From NCBI RefSeq assembly GCF_004570865.1, contig NZ_SPQS01000005.1, forward strand, positions 1-64,000: 64,000 nucleotides of DNA, given 5' to 3'. Source of the DNA: Bradyrhizobium frederickii (GTDB taxonomy: Bacteria > Pseudomonadota > Alphaproteobacteria > Rhizobiales > Xanthobacteraceae). The notes beneath the pieces were generated by a model. It saw only the letters and a program-made list of their open reading frames with translations. It did not search any database and was not told where the DNA came from. Shown here one piece after another: positions 1-9,526 of the stretch (position 1 is its first letter; every line of letters starts with the position of its first letter). Both the position numbers and the translations under genes were made by a program.

Positions 1-480
1 TCGGCCTTCCCTGCGCGGTGGTCGGACGGCTTATGCCGTGCTCTCCCGGGAGCCGAACTTTCCTTCTGGCCTCCCTCGCCGGTCGAATTGGCGATGCCGT
101 CCACCCGGTTGGGCTCGCGCGCATCTTCGATCCGGCTTGACCGTAGCAACGACGGCCAGGACCACACGGTTTTGCCGTACGCACGGCCCGCCATGTCGCC
201 GCAGTTTTTCCAGCCCTGTCGACGGAGCCGGAAACTTACAGGCGAGACGAAGCCTAGCAGCGCCGTTCGTCCGCACGCGGCCACGGGCTCACAGGGACAC
301 CCCGCCCTGCCCGCACCTCTCGCGCCGACGCTGCCGCGTCCACCGCAAGCCCGGCTCGCGAAATTGACGACCGCAAGATCGCCCCTCTTGAGTGAGCCGG
401 GATGGGCGACACTTACGCTAAAACCGAATTTCGGTAAAGTGGAATATTTTAGCGGCGGTGGGTTGACACGGGGCGACACA
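1..480. other. no gene recognised; possible multicopy Bradyrhizobium non-coding element
   Basis: No open frame here resembles a known protein, and the frames present overlap one another on both strands. The block around positions 135-300 (for example ACCACACGGTTTTGCCG near 162) resembles, from memory only, a sequence of several hundred bases that recurs in many Bradyrhizobium genomes without a clear protein product. What the element does is unknown to me. It could be a structured RNA, a decayed mobile element or a repeat. The left end is cut by the window. Confidence 0.35.
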
Positions 481-489
481 GCAAGGTGC

Positions 490-582
490 CGTAGGGTGGG
501 CAAAGCGCAAGCGTGCCCACGTCTTTTCGCCGACGTCGAGAACTCGTGGGCACGGCGCAAGTGCGCCTTTGCCCACCCTACG
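490..582. repeat. family C palindromic repeat (GTAGGGTGGGCAAAG ends)
   Basis: The element begins CGTAGGGTGGGCAAAG and ends with the inverted copy CTTTGCCCACCCTACG, with a second internal inverted pair (GTGCCCAC / GTGGGCAC). The whole 93 bp can fold into one long hairpin. Further copies lie at 47526-47650 and 58892-58981. It ends 8 nt beyond the stop codon of hslO, so it may act as a transcript end or 3' stabiliser for that minus-strand gene. Confidence 0.85.
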
Positions 583-590
583 AGAGTTCG

Positions 591-1598
591 CTACGCGTCC
601 TCGACGCCCGCCTCGTGCGGCGTGAACTGGTAGACCGAGCTGCAGAACTCGCAGGTCACGACCACCTTGTCGTCCTTGACCATCGCGGCGCGGTCGTCGG
701 GCGAGAAGCTCTTGAGCATCGCGGCAACCGCATCGCGCGAGCAGGAGCACTGCGCCTTGAGAACCAGCGGATTGAACACGCGCACGCCGCGCTCGTGGAA
801 CAGGCGGAACAGCAGGCGCTCGCCGGAGAGCTCGGGATCGATCAGCTCGACGTCCTCGACGGTCTCGATCAGCGAACGTGCCTCGACCCAGGCATCGTCC
901 TCGGTGACGGCATGCACCTCGACGCCATCAGGGGCATCGCCGGGATGCAAGTCCGCCTGCCGGGCGCGCTCCGGCGCCTTCGGCAGAAACTGCATCAGCA
1001 TGCCGCCGGCACGCCAGCGATGCTTGCCGCCGTCATTGGAACGCCACTCCTCGCCGACCGCGAGACGCACCTTGGTCGGGATCTGCTCGGAGCGCAGGAA
1101 ATATTCGTGGGCGGCGTCTTCCAGGCTGCCGCCGTCGAGCGCGACCAGGCCCTGGTAGCGGCTCATGTCGGGGCCCTGGTCGATGGTCATGGCGAGATGA
1201 CCGCGGCCGAGCAGCGCGCCGGAATCCTTGGCGTCGCCGAGACGCGCGGCATCGAAGCGAGCATAGGCGCGCAGGCGATCCGGCGCCTGGTAGTCCACCA
1301 CCAGGAACGACACCGGACCGTCGGTCTGGGCCTGGAGGATGAAGCGCCCCTCGAATTTCAGCGCGCTGCCGAGCAGCGTCGTCAGCACGATGGCCTCGCC
1401 GAGCAGCTTGCCGACGGGCGCGGGATAATCGTGCTTGGTCAGGATGTCGTCGAGCGCCGGGCCAAGCCGCACCAGGCGCCCGCGCACGTCGAGTGCATCG
1501 ACCTCGTAGGGCAGCACGGCGTCATCGATCGGAACTGCGGATGGCGCGCGAACCGGGCCTTCGGACCCGGTCTTCATGTCAGGAGATTGGAAAACCAT
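591..1598 (-). CDS. hslO: Hsp33 redox-regulated chaperonin
   Basis: Cytosolic holdase chaperone activated by oxidative unfolding. The 335-residue protein has the usual Hsp33 length and ends with the redox zinc centre: a CSC pair near residue 290 followed about 28 residues later by CEFC, matching the family CxC...CxxC pattern. The N-terminal core (LPYEVDALDVRGRLVRLGPA and a LLGEA segment) is typical. The start at 1598 is the upstream ATG; a second in-frame ATG lies seven codons later and neither has a strong ribosome site. The gene lies downstream of argF on the same strand, separated by about 290 nt containing a palindromic repeat, so it probably has its own promoter. Family assignment is secure; the start is not. 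Confidence 0.93.
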   Translation of the reverse strand: MVFQSPDMKTGSEGPVRAPSAVPIDDAVLPYEVDALDVRGRLVRLGPALDDILTKHDYPAPVGKLLGEAIVLTTLLGSALKFEGRFILQAQTDGPVSFLVVDYQAPDRLRAYARFDAARLGDAKDSGALLGRGHLAMTIDQGPDMSRYQGLVALDGGSLEDAAHEYFLRSEQIPTKVRLAVGEEWRSNDGGKHRWRAGGMLMQFLPKAPERARQADLHPGDAPDGVEVHAVTEDDAWVEARSLIETVEDVELIDPELSGERLLFRLFHERGVRVFNPLVLKAQCSCSRDAVAAMLKSFSPDDRAAMVKDDKVVVTCEFCSSVYQFTPHEAGVEDA

Positions 1599-1697
1599 GG
1601 CGCTCTATCTGGGGGTCGGGGGTGGAAAATGGAAGGGGCGCGGAGGTGGTGTGTTCCGGGTGCGGGTTGAGCGGTGGCAAGCCGCCTCAAATTCGAT

Positions 1698-1852
1698 GTC
1701 GTCCCGGGGCGCGCGAAGCGCGAGCCCGGGATCCATAACCACAGGCTGCGATTTGGCGAAGACTGTTGGCGTCGCCCAGCCTGCCACAAGAGAGATTCCG
1801 CGGTATGGGTCCCGGATCGGCGCGCGCTTGTGGCGCGCTGGTCCGGGACGAC
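1698..1852. repeat. family A REP-pair (BIME-like) repeat
   Basis: Opens with GTCGTCCCGGGGCGCGCGAA and closes with the inverted counterpart GGTCCGGGACGAC, with a GGGATCCATAACCACAGG core shared with the copies at 5066 and 18709. Located in the argF-hslO gap. Folding would give paired GC-rich hairpins. Non-coding. Confidence 0.8.
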
Positions 1853-1889
1853 AATTGTGTATGAGGCGGCGGCCAGGCCGCCGGCGCGG

Positions 1890-2825
1890 TTATTTCACCG
1901 CGTCGAAGCACCAGGCCAGAATGCCCTTCTGCGCGTGCAGGCGGTTCTCGGCCTCGTCGAACACGACCGATTGCGGGCCGTCGATCACCTCGTCGGTGAC
2001 CTCCTCGCCGCGATGGGCAGGCAGGCAATGCATGAACAGCGCATCGGGCTTGGCGAGCGACATCAGCTTGCCGTTGACCTGGTAGGGCTTGAGCACGTTG
2101 TGGCGATGCTCGCCTTCCTTGTCGCCCATCGACACCCAGGTGTCGGTGACGACGCAATCGGCGCCGCGCACGGCGGCTTCCGGATCGGTGCCGAGCACGA
2201 TCGGCGCGCCCGTCGCCTTGACCCAGTCGCGCATCGCCTTTTTCGGCGCGAGCTCCGGAGGGGTGGCGACGTTGAGCTGGAACTTGAAGCGCTCGGCGGC
2301 GTGCGCCCAGGAGGCCAGAACGTTGTTGTCGTCGCCGGTCCAGGCCACCGTCTTGCCCTCGATCGGGCCGCGATGCTCCTCGTAGGTCATGAGGTCGGCC
2401 ATCACCTGGCAGGGATGCGAGCGCCGCGTCAGGCCGTTGATCACGGGCACGGTGGCGTTGGCCGCAAGCTCCAGCAACGCATCGTGATTGAGGATGCGGA
2501 TCATGATGGCGTCGACATAGCGCGACAGCACGCGCGCGGTGTCGGCGATGGTCTCGCCGCGGCCGAGCTGCATCTCGGCGCCGGTGAGCATGATCGCCTC
2601 GCCGCCGAGCTGGCGCATGCCGACGTCGAACGACACCCGGGTCCGCGTCGAGGGACGCTCGAAGATCATCGCCAGCGTCTTGCCTTCGAGCGGCCGCACC
2701 GGCTGCTGCGCCTTCTGCTTCGCCTTCATGGCGCTTGATGCGGCGAGCATGCGCTTGAGCTCCGACAAGGGCAGCTCGTTGATGTCGAGGAAGTGCTTCG
2801 GCGTCTTGGTGGGAGACTTGCTCAT
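1890..2825 (-). CDS. argF: ornithine carbamoyltransferase
   Basis: Converts ornithine and carbamoyl phosphate to citrulline in arginine biosynthesis. The 311-residue protein carries all family signatures: the carbamoyl-phosphate loop STRTR at residues 59-63, HPCQ at 137-140, the ornithine-binding D-x3-SMG motif at 228-234 and HCLP at 266-269. Its start codon overlaps the stop of argD by one base (TGATG), so the two are translationally coupled and co-transcribed. Length and motifs are normal for the anabolic enzyme. Confidence 0.97.
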   Translation of the reverse strand: MSKSPTKTPKHFLDINELPLSELKRMLAASSAMKAKQKAQQPVRPLEGKTLAMIFERPSTRTRVSFDVGMRQLGGEAIMLTGAEMQLGRGETIADTARVLSRYVDAIMIRILNHDALLELAANATVPVINGLTRRSHPCQVMADLMTYEEHRGPIEGKTVAWTGDDNNVLASWAHAAERFKFQLNVATPPELAPKKAMRDWVKATGAPIVLGTDPEAAVRGADCVVTDTWVSMGDKEGEHRHNVLKPYQVNGKLMSLAKPDALFMHCLPAHRGEEVTDEVIDGPQSVVFDEAENRLHAQKGILAWCFDAVK

Positions 2826-4033
2826 CAGCTTGCCGCCCGCTTGCTCTGACCGGCCGCCAATGCGGTGCAGGCACGCTCCAGCCGCCCGACGCTGTCCTCG
2901 ATCTCGGCCTCGGTGACGATCAAAGGCGGCAGGAAGCGCACGACGTTGTCGCCGGCCCCGACGGTCAGGAGCTTTTCGTCGCGCAAGGCGGCCACCAGAT
3001 CGCCCGAGGGCACGACGGCCTTGATGCCGATCAGGAGGCCCTCGCCGCGCACCTCGTTGACGATGTCGGGGTGACGGTCGATCACGGAGGCGAGCTTCTG
3101 CTTGAGCAGCAGCGACATCTTCTGCACGTGGTCGAAGAAGCCGGGCTTGAGCATGACGTCGAGCACGGCGTTGGCCGCGGAAATCGCCAGCGGATTGCCG
3201 CCGAAGGTCGAGCCGTGCGAGCCGGGGCCCATGCCGGCCGCCGCATCCGCGCTCGCCAGCACGGCGCCGATCGGGAAGCCGCCGCCGAGCGCCTTTGCCA
3301 GCGACATCACGTCAGGCGTGACGCCGGTGCGCCGATACGCGAACAGATCGCCGGCACGGCCCATGCCGGTCTGCACCTCGTCGAAGGCGAGCAGCAGGCC
3401 CTTCTCGTCGCAAAGCTGGCGCAACGCCTTGAGGAAAGCGGGCGGCGCCGAACGCACGCCGCCCTCGCCCTGGATCGGCTCGATCAGGATACCGGCGGTG
3501 TCGGGGCCGATCGCCTTCTTGACGGCTTCGAGGTCGCCATGCGGCACCTGGTCGAAACCGTCCATCGGCGGACCGAACCCTTCGAGATATTTTGCAGAGC
3601 CCGTCGCAGCGAGCGTCGCCAGCGTGCGGCCGTGGAAGGCGCCTTCGAAGGTGATGATGCGGTAACGTTCCGGATGCCCTTTGGAGAAGTGATGATGGCG
3701 CACCAGCTTGATCACGCCCTCCAGCGCCTCGGCGCCGGAATTGCAGAAGAACACGAAGTCGGCAAAACTCTCGTTGCACAGGCGCGCGGCGAGCTTCTCG
3801 CCGTCCGGGCTCTGGAACAGGTTCGACATGTGCCACAGCTTCGTCGTCTGCTCCTGCAACGCCTTGATCAGATGCGGGTGGCAATGGCCGAGCGCATTGA
3901 CGGCGACGCCCGAGGTGAAGTCGAGATAGCGATCGCCATTGGTCGCGATCAGCCAGCAGCCTTCGCCGCGTTCGAAACCGAGGTTGGCCCTGGCGAAAAC
4001 GGGGAGCAAATGCGGCGCGGCGCTGTTGGTCAT
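2825..4033 (-). CDS. argD: acetylornithine aminotransferase (class III PLP)
   Basis: PLP-dependent transaminase of arginine (and possibly lysine) biosynthesis. I start it at the ATG at 4033, giving 402 residues; the longer frame to 4138 would translate the leader region and has no family similarity. Visible motifs are the PLP phosphate loop NSGAEALEG (residues 98-106), the [10 protein letters not shown] aspartate motif (218-227) and the Schiff-base lysine K247 in [12 protein letters not shown]. It is first in the argD-argF pair. A stem-loop lies 75 nt upstream of the start. Confidence 0.95.
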   Translation of the reverse strand: MTNSAAPHLLPVFARANLGFERGEGCWLIATNGDRYLDFTSGVAVNALGHCHPHLIKALQEQTTKLWHMSNLFQSPDGEKLAARLCNESFADFVFFCNSGAEALEGVIKLVRHHHFSKGHPERYRIITFEGAFHGRTLATLAATGSAKYLEGFGPPMDGFDQVPHGDLEAVKKAIGPDTAGILIEPIQGEGGVRSAPPAFLKALRQLCDEKGLLLAFDEVQTGMGRAGDLFAYRRTGVTPDVMSLAKALGGGFPIGAVLASADAAAGMGPGSHGSTFGGNPLAISAANAVLDVMLKPGFFDHVQKMSLLLKQKLASVIDRHPDIVNEVRGEGLLIGIKAVVPSGDLVAALRDEKLLTVGAGDNVVRFLPPLIVTEAEIEDSVGRLERACTALAAGQSKRAAS

Positions 4034-4108
4034 GACGTCACTTGAATGTTGCGGACGGTGGGACGCGTGCATTGCGCAACGCACCATTGACCGGCCCGGA
4101 AAACGAAA

Positions 4109-4133
4109 CGTGCCGCCTTTTAAGGGCGGCACG
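4109..4133 (-). promoter_or_regulatory. GC-rich stem-loop in the argD leader
   Basis: CGTGCCGCC and GGCGGCACG form a perfect 9-bp stem with a 7-nt loop. Read on the minus strand it is followed by TTTCGTTTTC, so it looks like an intrinsic terminator or attenuator 75 nt upstream of the argD start. No leader peptide rich in arginine was evident. Function is inference. Confidence 0.4.
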
Positions 4134-4161
4134 CGCAACTATCTTAGGCCTGGTGAAACGG

Positions 4162-4409
4162 GAGTCAATGCCGCCCGAAAGCCCCGGGAAACGCTGATTC
4201 CGTAGTCTTGCGGTGCCGATTTTGCGGGTTTTTCACCACGGAACATGTGGACGCGAGTCGGCGGACTCTTGCGCGGGAGTCACGCCATATTGTAGCGTTT
4301 GGACTGTCAGATACGACATCTCGTGCAGCAGTTCTGATCCCTTAAGTCCTCATGTACCGGCGTAAACGTTCGGGCGTCTTGAGCGCGCCCGGCGAGCCTT
4401 AAGGGATTC
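4162..4409. promoter_or_regulatory. cluster of CcrM (GANTC) methylation sites upstream of gcrA
   Basis: GANTC occurs at 4162, 4196, 4255, 4264, 4277 and 4405, three of them within 27 bp. CcrM methylates GANTC in alphaproteobacteria, and in Caulobacter the gcrA promoter is known to respond to methylation state and DnaA. The roughly 450-nt gap between argD and gcrA otherwise shows no gene. The sites are seen; the regulatory role is inferred from Caulobacter. Confidence 0.6.
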
Positions 4410-4490
4410 TGGCGGCACGGGTTTTTGAAGGCTTAGACAATCGCTGCGAAGGCCCCAGGATGGCAGCCGCGCGGCGAGGGAAAGGGTGCA

Positions 4491-5000
4491 ATGACGGTTT
4501 TGACCTGGTCCGACGATCGCGTCGAGCAGCTGAAAAAGCTCTGGGAGGCCGGACTTTCGGCCAGCCAGATCGCAGCAGAGCTCGGCAATGTGACCCGCAA
4601 TGCCGTGATCGGCAAAGTGCACAGGCTCGGCCTGTCCGGCCGCGCCAAGAGCCCTTCGTCGGCCGCGCCCCGGCCGCGCAAGGCGCGTCCCGCCCAGCAC
4701 ATGATGCGGGTGACCCGCCCCATCGCGCGCGGCAACACCGCGCTGGCGCAGGCCTTCGAGGTCGAGATCGAGGCCGAGCCCGTCACCTACGACAACGTGG
4801 TGCCGATGAGCCAGCGGCTGTCGCTGCTCGAATTGAACGAGGCGACCTGCCACTGGCCGGTCGGCGATCCCTCGAGCCCGGATTTCTTCTTCTGCGGCGG
4901 CAAGGCGCTGTCCGGCCTGCCCTATTGCGCCCAGCACTCGCGCGTGGCGTATCAGCCGGCGGCCGATCGCCGCCGCGCACCGGCGAAGCCCACGCGGTGA
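4491..5000 (+). CDS. gcrA: GcrA cell-cycle regulator
   Basis: Alphaproteobacterial transcription cofactor that binds the sigma70 holoenzyme and CcrM-methylated promoters. The 169-residue protein opens with the diagnostic TWSDDRVEQLKKLWEAGLSA followed by a helix-turn-helix (about residues 23-50, ending GKVHRLGLSGR). The C-terminal sigma-binding domain contains CHWPVGDP and a C-x2-H pair near YCAQHSRVAY. GAGGGAAAGGG precedes the ATG. It is divergent from argD and has a GANTC-rich upstream region, which fits methylation-dependent control. Confidence 0.96.
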   Translation: MTVLTWSDDRVEQLKKLWEAGLSASQIAAELGNVTRNAVIGKVHRLGLSGRAKSPSSAAPRPRKARPAQHMMRVTRPIARGNTALAQAFEVEIEAEPVTYDNVVPMSQRLSLLELNEATCHWPVGDPSSPDFFFCGGKALSGLPYCAQHSRVAYQPAADRRRAPAKPTR

Positions 5001-5065
5001 GACCGCGAAATTAACTGATCGCCTAGACTGCAGCCGTCACACGATGACGGCTCCAATTATTCGGT

Positions 5066-5198
5066 GTCATCCCCGCGAACGCGGGGATCCATAACCACAG
5101 GGCGCAATTGTTGCGCGAGATGGTGACTCCGAGTCTTCACCAAACCACGTCCTGTGGTTATGGATCCCGGGCTCGCGCTACGCGCGCCCCGGGACGAC
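5066..5198. repeat. family A REP-pair repeat
   Basis: GTCATCCCCGCGAACGCGGG at the left and GCGCCCCGGGACGAC at the right flank a GGATCCATAACCACAGG core and its inverted copy CCTGTGGTTATGGATCC. It lies between convergent gcrA and phoB, where it may serve as a bidirectional transcript end. Confidence 0.8.
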
Positions 5199-5243
5199 AG
5201 CTGAGATTGCGGCCACAGCTGCCAGCAAACAACTCACCCGACC

Positions 5244-5951
5244 TTACGCCTGCTCCGCCTTGGCGAAGCGATCGTCCAGTGCGTAGCCGGCGCCGCGGAC
5301 GGTGCGGATCGGATCCTGCTCGCGGCCGAGATTGAGCAGCTTGCGCAGGCGGCCGATATGGACGTCGACGGTGCGCTCGTCGATGTAGATGTCGCGGCCC
5401 CAGACGCTGTCGAGCAGCTGCTCACGCGAGAACACGCGGCCGGGATGCTCCAGGAAGAACTCCAGCAGGCGATATTCGGTCGGGCCGAGGTCGATCGGGC
5501 GGCCCGAGCGCGCGACGCGGCGCTTGTCGCGGTCGAGCTCGATGTCGCCATAGGCGAGCACGGTGGCGAGCCGCTCGGGACTGGCGCGGCGCAAGAGGCC
5601 CTTCACGCGCGCCAGCAGCTCCGGCACCGAGAACGGCTTGACGATGTAATCGTCGGCGCCGGTCGCAAGACCCCGCACCCGCTCGCTCTCCTCGCCGCGC
5701 GCGGTGAGCATGATAATGGGCAGCTGCTTGGTCTCGGGCCGGGTGCGCAGGCGCCGGCACAGTTCGATGCCGGAGAGGCCCGGCAGCATCCAATCGAGCA
5801 CGATCAGATCGGGAATGTGCTCCTTGAGGCGGGTGTCGGCGTCGTCGCCGCGCATCACCGTCTCGACGTCATAGCCGTCGCCTTCGAGGTTGTAACGCAG
5901 GAGCTCGGTGAGAGCTTCCTCGTCCTCAACCACCATAATGCGTGCGCCCAT
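5244..5951 (-). CDS. phoB: phosphate regulon response regulator PhoB
   Basis: OmpR/PhoB-family activator of phosphate-starvation genes, phosphorylated by PhoR. The receiver domain (about 1-120) shows the acidic pocket E9-D10, phospho-acceptor D53 in VLDWMLPG and K105 in YIVKPF. The C-terminal winged helix contains RTVDVHIGRLRKLL and ends IRTVRGAGYAL. Length 235 is normal. It is last in the minus-strand phoR-pstSCAB-phoU-phoB array, 13 nt after phoU. Confidence 0.96.
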   Translation of the reverse strand: MGARIMVVEDEEALTELLRYNLEGDGYDVETVMRGDDADTRLKEHIPDLIVLDWMLPGLSGIELCRRLRTRPETKQLPIIMLTARGEESERVRGLATGADDYIVKPFSVPELLARVKGLLRRASPERLATVLAYGDIELDRDKRRVARSGRPIDLGPTEYRLLEFFLEHPGRVFSREQLLDSVWGRDIYIDERTVDVHIGRLRKLLNLGREQDPIRTVRGAGYALDDRFAKAEQA

Positions 5952-5964
5952 GGTGTCGTCGCTC

Positions 5965-6681
5965 CTAGGTATTCGGGATCGTCGTGGCGAAGTTCGTCAT
6001 GTCGCCCTTCGGCCGCTTGTCGGTGATCGCCTGGCCCTCGATCATGTAGAACACGGTCTCGGCGATGTTGGTGGCGTGGTCGCCGATGCGCTCGATGTTC
6101 TTGGCGCAGAACATCAGGTGGATGCAGAACGAGATGTTGCGCGGATCCTCCATCATGTAGGTGAGGAGCTCGCGGAACAACGAGGTGCAGATCGCGTCGA
6201 CTTCCTCGTCGCCCTTCCACACCGCCATCGCTGCCGGCAGATCGTGCGCGGCATAGGCGTCGAGCACCGACTTGACCTGCTGCTGCACCAGGTCGGTCAT
6301 GTGCTCCAGGCCGCGGAACAGCTTGAGCGGATGGAAGTCGGTCTCCAGCGCCGCGACGCGCTTGCCCATGTTCTTGGCGAGGTCGCCGATGCGCTCGAGA
6401 TCGGTCGCAACCCGCATGGCGCTGACGATCTCGCGCAGGTCCACCGCCATCGGCTGGCGGCGGGCGATGGTGAGCACGGCGCGCTCCTCGATGCGCTTCT
6501 GCAGCGCGTCGAGATCGGCGTCGATGGCGACGACGCGCTGGCCGAGCGGGACGTCGCGGCGGATCAGCGCATCGACGGAATCGACGATCATGCGCTCGGC
6601 GATTCCGCCCATCTCGGCAACCAGGCGGGTGAGCTCCTGGAGGTCGGTGTCGAAGGCCTTTGCGGTATGTTCAGTACCCAT
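5965..6681 (-). CDS. phoU: phosphate signalling protein PhoU
   Basis: Peripheral regulator linking PstB transport status to PhoR kinase activity. The 238-residue all-helical protein has two PhoU repeats with the family motifs (IVDSVDALIRRD in repeat one; RNISFCIHLMFCAKNIERIGDHATNIAE in repeat two carries the metal-binding E-x2-GDHATNIAE core). Lies between pstB and phoB as in most proteobacteria. A very slight gap to pstB (11 nt) supports a common transcript. Confidence 0.95.
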   Translation of the reverse strand: MGTEHTAKAFDTDLQELTRLVAEMGGIAERMIVDSVDALIRRDVPLGQRVVAIDADLDALQKRIEERAVLTIARRQPMAVDLREIVSAMRVATDLERIGDLAKNMGKRVAALETDFHPLKLFRGLEHMTDLVQQQVKSVLDAYAAHDLPAAMAVWKGDEEVDAICTSLFRELLTYMMEDPRNISFCIHLMFCAKNIERIGDHATNIAETVFYMIEGQAITDKRPKGDMTNFATTIPNT

Positions 6682-6692
6682 ATTGCGTCTCC

Positions 6693-7514
6693 TCAGCCGA
6701 ACCGGCCGGTGATGTAGTCCTGCGTCCGCCGGTCGGTCGGCGACGTGAAGATCTTGCTGGTGTCGTCGAACTCGATCAGCTCGCCCAGATACATGAAGGC
6801 GGTCTTGTCGGAGACGCGCGCCGCCTGCTGCATGTTGTGGGTGACGATCGCGATCGTGTAGTTCTCGGACAGTTCCTGGATCAGCTCCTCGACCTTGGCG
6901 GTCGAGATCGGGTCGAGCGCCGAGCAGGGCTCGTCGAACAGGATCACCTCGGGCCGCACCGCGACGGTGCGGGCGATGCAGAGGCGCTGCTGCTGGCCGC
7001 CGGAGAGCGACAGGCCGGAGGCGTTGAGCTTGTCCTTGACCTCGTTCCAGAGCGCGCCGCCGCGCAGCGCCTTCTCCACGCGACCGTCCATCTCGGACTT
7101 CGAGATCTTCTCGTAGAGGCGGATGCCGAAGGCGATGTTCTCGTAGATCGTCATCGGAAACGGCGTCGGCTTCTGGAACACCATGCCGACCCGGGCGCGC
7201 AGCAGGTTGAGGTCGAGCTTGGGATCGAGGATGTTGGTATGGTCGAGCAGCAGCTGGCCGGTGGCGCGCTGGCCCGGGTAGAGGTCGTACATCCGGTTGA
7301 AGATGCGCAGCAGGGTCGACTTGCCGCAGCCGGACGGGCCGATGAAGGCCGTGACGCGGTTGGTGCCGAGCGCCAGATTGATGTTCTTCAGCGCGTGGTG
7401 CTCACCGTAGTAGAAGTTGAGGTTGCGCGCGGTGACCTTGGCAGGCGCCTCGGGCAGCGGCTGCGAGCCGGGATGAACGCTCGGCGCGCTGACGGAAACA
7501 GACATTTCACTCAT
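6693..7514 (-). CDS. pstB: phosphate ABC transporter ATP-binding protein
   Basis: ATPase of the high-affinity Pst phosphate importer. Walker [10 protein letters not shown] at residues 59-67, signature LSGGQQQR at 170-177 and Walker B ILFDEP at 191-196 are intact in a 273-residue protein. Its start overlaps the pstA stop by four bases (ATGA), indicating translational coupling. A second possible start (MSVSVSAP) lies three codons in. Confidence 0.97.
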   Translation of the reverse strand: MSEMSVSVSAPSVHPGSQPLPEAPAKVTARNLNFYYGEHHALKNINLALGTNRVTAFIGPSGCGKSTLLRIFNRMYDLYPGQRATGQLLLDHTNILDPKLDLNLLRARVGMVFQKPTPFPMTIYENIAFGIRLYEKISKSEMDGRVEKALRGGALWNEVKDKLNASGLSLSGGQQQRLCIARTVAVRPEVILFDEPCSALDPISTAKVEELIQELSENYTIAIVTHNMQQAARVSDKTAFMYLGELIEFDDTSKIFTSPTDRRTQDYITGRFG

Positions 7515-8356
7515 TTTGCGGTCCTCTCGGCACCAAGGATGCGGGCGCCAATATTCAGGGCAAGCACAGTCAGGGTGATCAGCAGCGCGCCGCTCCAGGC
7601 GAGTTGCTTCCAGTAGGCGTAGGGGCTCTGCACGAAGTTGTTGATGGTGACCGGCAGGTTGGCCATCGTCTTGTCCAGGCCGAGGCTGAAAAACTGGTTG
7701 GACAGCGCGGTGAACAGCAGCGGCGCGGTCTCGCCGGCGACGCGGGCGGTGGCGAGCAGCACGCCGGTGATGAGGCCGGAGCGGGCGGCACGGTAGGCGA
7801 TGCGCTTGATCACCAGCGAGCGCGGCAGGCCGAGTGCGCTGGCGGCTTCACGCAGCGGGTTCGGCACCAGCAGCAGCATGTCCTCCGTGGTGCGCACCAC
7901 GACCGGGATCACGATCACGGCGAGCGCCAGCGCGCCCGCGAGGGCCGAGAAGCCCCGCATCGGCACCACCACCGCGCCGTAGATGAACAGGCCGATGATG
8001 ATCGAGGGCGCCGAGAGCAGGATGTCGTTGATGAAGCGGATCACCGAGGTCAGCTTATCGTTGCGGCCGTACTCGGCGAGGTAGGTACCGGCGAACAGGC
8101 CGAGCGGCGCGCCGATGCCGACGCCGATCACGGTCATGATGATCGAGCCGACGATCGCATTGCGCAGGCCGCCGTCGGTCGAGCCCGGAGGCGGCGTGTC
8201 CGCGGTGAATAGCTCCAGGTTCAGGCCGCTGATGCCGTTGTAAAGCAGCGTGACCAGGATCAGCGCGAGCCAGGTAACGCCGAAGGCGGCGGCGGCGATG
8301 CAGAGGCCGCGGATGACGATGTCCCAGCGGCGGCGGCGTGCATAGATCGGGTTCAT
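7511..8356 (-). CDS. pstA: phosphate ABC transporter permease PstA
   Basis: Inner-membrane permease subunit pairing with PstC. The 281-residue sequence has about six membrane segments and the family permease loop ([22 protein letters not shown]), where the EAA-like motif contacts PstB. It is 4 nt after pstC and overlaps pstB. No anomaly seen. Confidence 0.95.
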   Translation of the reverse strand: MNPIYARRRRWDIVIRGLCIAAAAFGVTWLALILVTLLYNGISGLNLELFTADTPPPGSTDGGLRNAIVGSIIMTVIGVGIGAPLGLFAGTYLAEYGRNDKLTSVIRFINDILLSAPSIIIGLFIYGAVVVPMRGFSALAGALALAVIVIPVVVRTTEDMLLLVPNPLREAASALGLPRSLVIKRIAYRAARSGLITGVLLATARVAGETAPLLFTALSNQFFSLGLDKTMANLPVTINNFVQSPYAYWKQLAWSGALLITLTVLALNIGARILGAERTAK

Positions 8357-8360
8357 GGCT

Positions 8361-9350
8361 TCACTTCCCGGCCTTGGTTTCCAGGCGCATCAGCATCAGC
8401 CGCGCGGCCGCGAGCACGAAGAATGTCAGCACGAACAGCAGCAGGCCGAGCAGGATCAGGCCGGACTGATGCAGGCCGTCGCTCTCGGCGAACTCGGACG
8501 CGATCGCCGCCGAGATCGTGGTGCCCGGGGCGAAGATCGAGGAGGAGATCCGGAACGAATTGCCGATGATGAAGGTCACCGCCATGGTCTCGCCGAGCGC
8601 GCGGCCCAGCGCCAGCATGACGCCGCCGATGATGCCGACGCGGGTGTAGGGGATCACCACGCTGCGGACGACTTCCCAGGTGGTGCAGCCGACGCCGTAG
8701 GCGGCTTCCTTCAGGACCGGCGGCACCGTCTTGAACACGTCGACCGAGATCGAGGTGATGAAGGGCAGCACCATGATGGCGAGGATCAGCGCGGCGTTGA
8801 ACAGGCTGAGATAGGACGGGGGACCCGCGAAGATCGCGCCCAGCACCGGGACGCCGTCGAAGATACTGATCATGAAGGGCTGGAAGGTGTTGGCCAGGAA
8901 CGGGCCCAGCACGAAGAAGCCCCACATGCCGTAGATGATCGATGGGATGCCGGCGAGCAGCTCGACCGCCATGCCGATCGGGCGGCGCAGCCATTGCGGG
9001 CAGAGCTCGGTGAGGAAGATGGCAATGCCGAGGCCGACGGGAATGGCGATCAGCATCGCGATGAAGGAGGTGACGAGCGTGCCGTACATCGGTCCGAGCG
9101 CGCCGAGCACGGGCGGATCGGCCGACGGCGCCCAGCGCTGCGTCCACAGGAAGGAGAGGCCGTATTCCTTGATCGCCGGGAACGCGCCGACAATCAGCGA
9201 GATGATGATGCCGCCGAGAATGAGCAGCACCGAGATCGCGGACAACCGCGTGATCCAGTAGAAGGTGACGTCGCCGAGCTTGAACGCGCTCAAGGCCTTG
9301 GCGCGGTCATACGGTCCGGCATCGTCGATCACATCGCTCTGAACGGCCAT
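8361..9350 (-). CDS. pstC: phosphate ABC transporter permease PstC
   Basis: Second Pst inner-membrane permease. Multiple membrane segments begin near residue 35; the EAA-like loop is [21 protein letters not shown] chose the ATG at 9350 (MAVQSDVID, 329 residues) because the 12-codon extension to 9386 looks unconserved; neither site has a strong ribosome site. A family A repeat separates pstC from pstS, which may lower expression of the downstream genes relative to the abundant binding protein. Confidence 0.93.
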   Translation of the reverse strand: MAVQSDVIDDAGPYDRAKALSAFKLGDVTFYWITRLSAISVLLILGGIIISLIVGAFPAIKEYGLSFLWTQRWAPSADPPVLGALGPMYGTLVTSFIAMLIAIPVGLGIAIFLTELCPQWLRRPIGMAVELLAGIPSIIYGMWGFFVLGPFLANTFQPFMISIFDGVPVLGAIFAGPPSYLSLFNAALILAIMVLPFITSISVDVFKTVPPVLKEAAYGVGCTTWEVVRSVVIPYTRVGIIGGVMLALGRALGETMAVTFIIGNSFRISSSIFAPGTTISAAIASEFAESDGLHQSGLILLGLLLFVLTFFVLAAARLMLMRLETKAGK

Positions 9351-9398
9351 TTCTGCCACGCCGATCCCCTGTACCAAAGAATACACTTTTTATTGGTC

Positions 9399-9515
9399 TC
9401 GTGCCCCGGATGCGGTGCAGCGCGTAGCGGTGCACCGCTGATCCGGGGCCCAGTTCTTGTGGGTCCCGGCTCTGCGGAGCAGCACTTGCGTGCTGCGCCG
9501 CGTCCGGGACACAGG
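9399..9515. repeat. family A repeat, CGTCCGGGAC subtype
   Basis: TCGTGCCCCGGATGC at the left and GCGTCCGGGACAC at the right are inverted, with internal GGTCCCGGCTCTGCGGAGCAGC hairpins. Copies of the same subtype lie at 37677 and 50456. It sits between pstS and pstC within the operon, a position where a hairpin can protect the upstream pstS message from 3' decay. Confidence 0.75.
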
Positions 9516-9526
9516 AGCTTATGGTC

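Noticed and set aside
513..1670. 385-codon plus-strand frame opposite hslO
   Set aside because: Overlaps the whole of hslO and begins inside a palindromic repeat; no recognisable domain.
1698..1852. possible CRISPR repeats among the palindromic elements
   Set aside because: The arms occur as single inverted pairs at scattered gene ends, not as regularly spaced direct repeats with unique spacers, and no cas genes are present.
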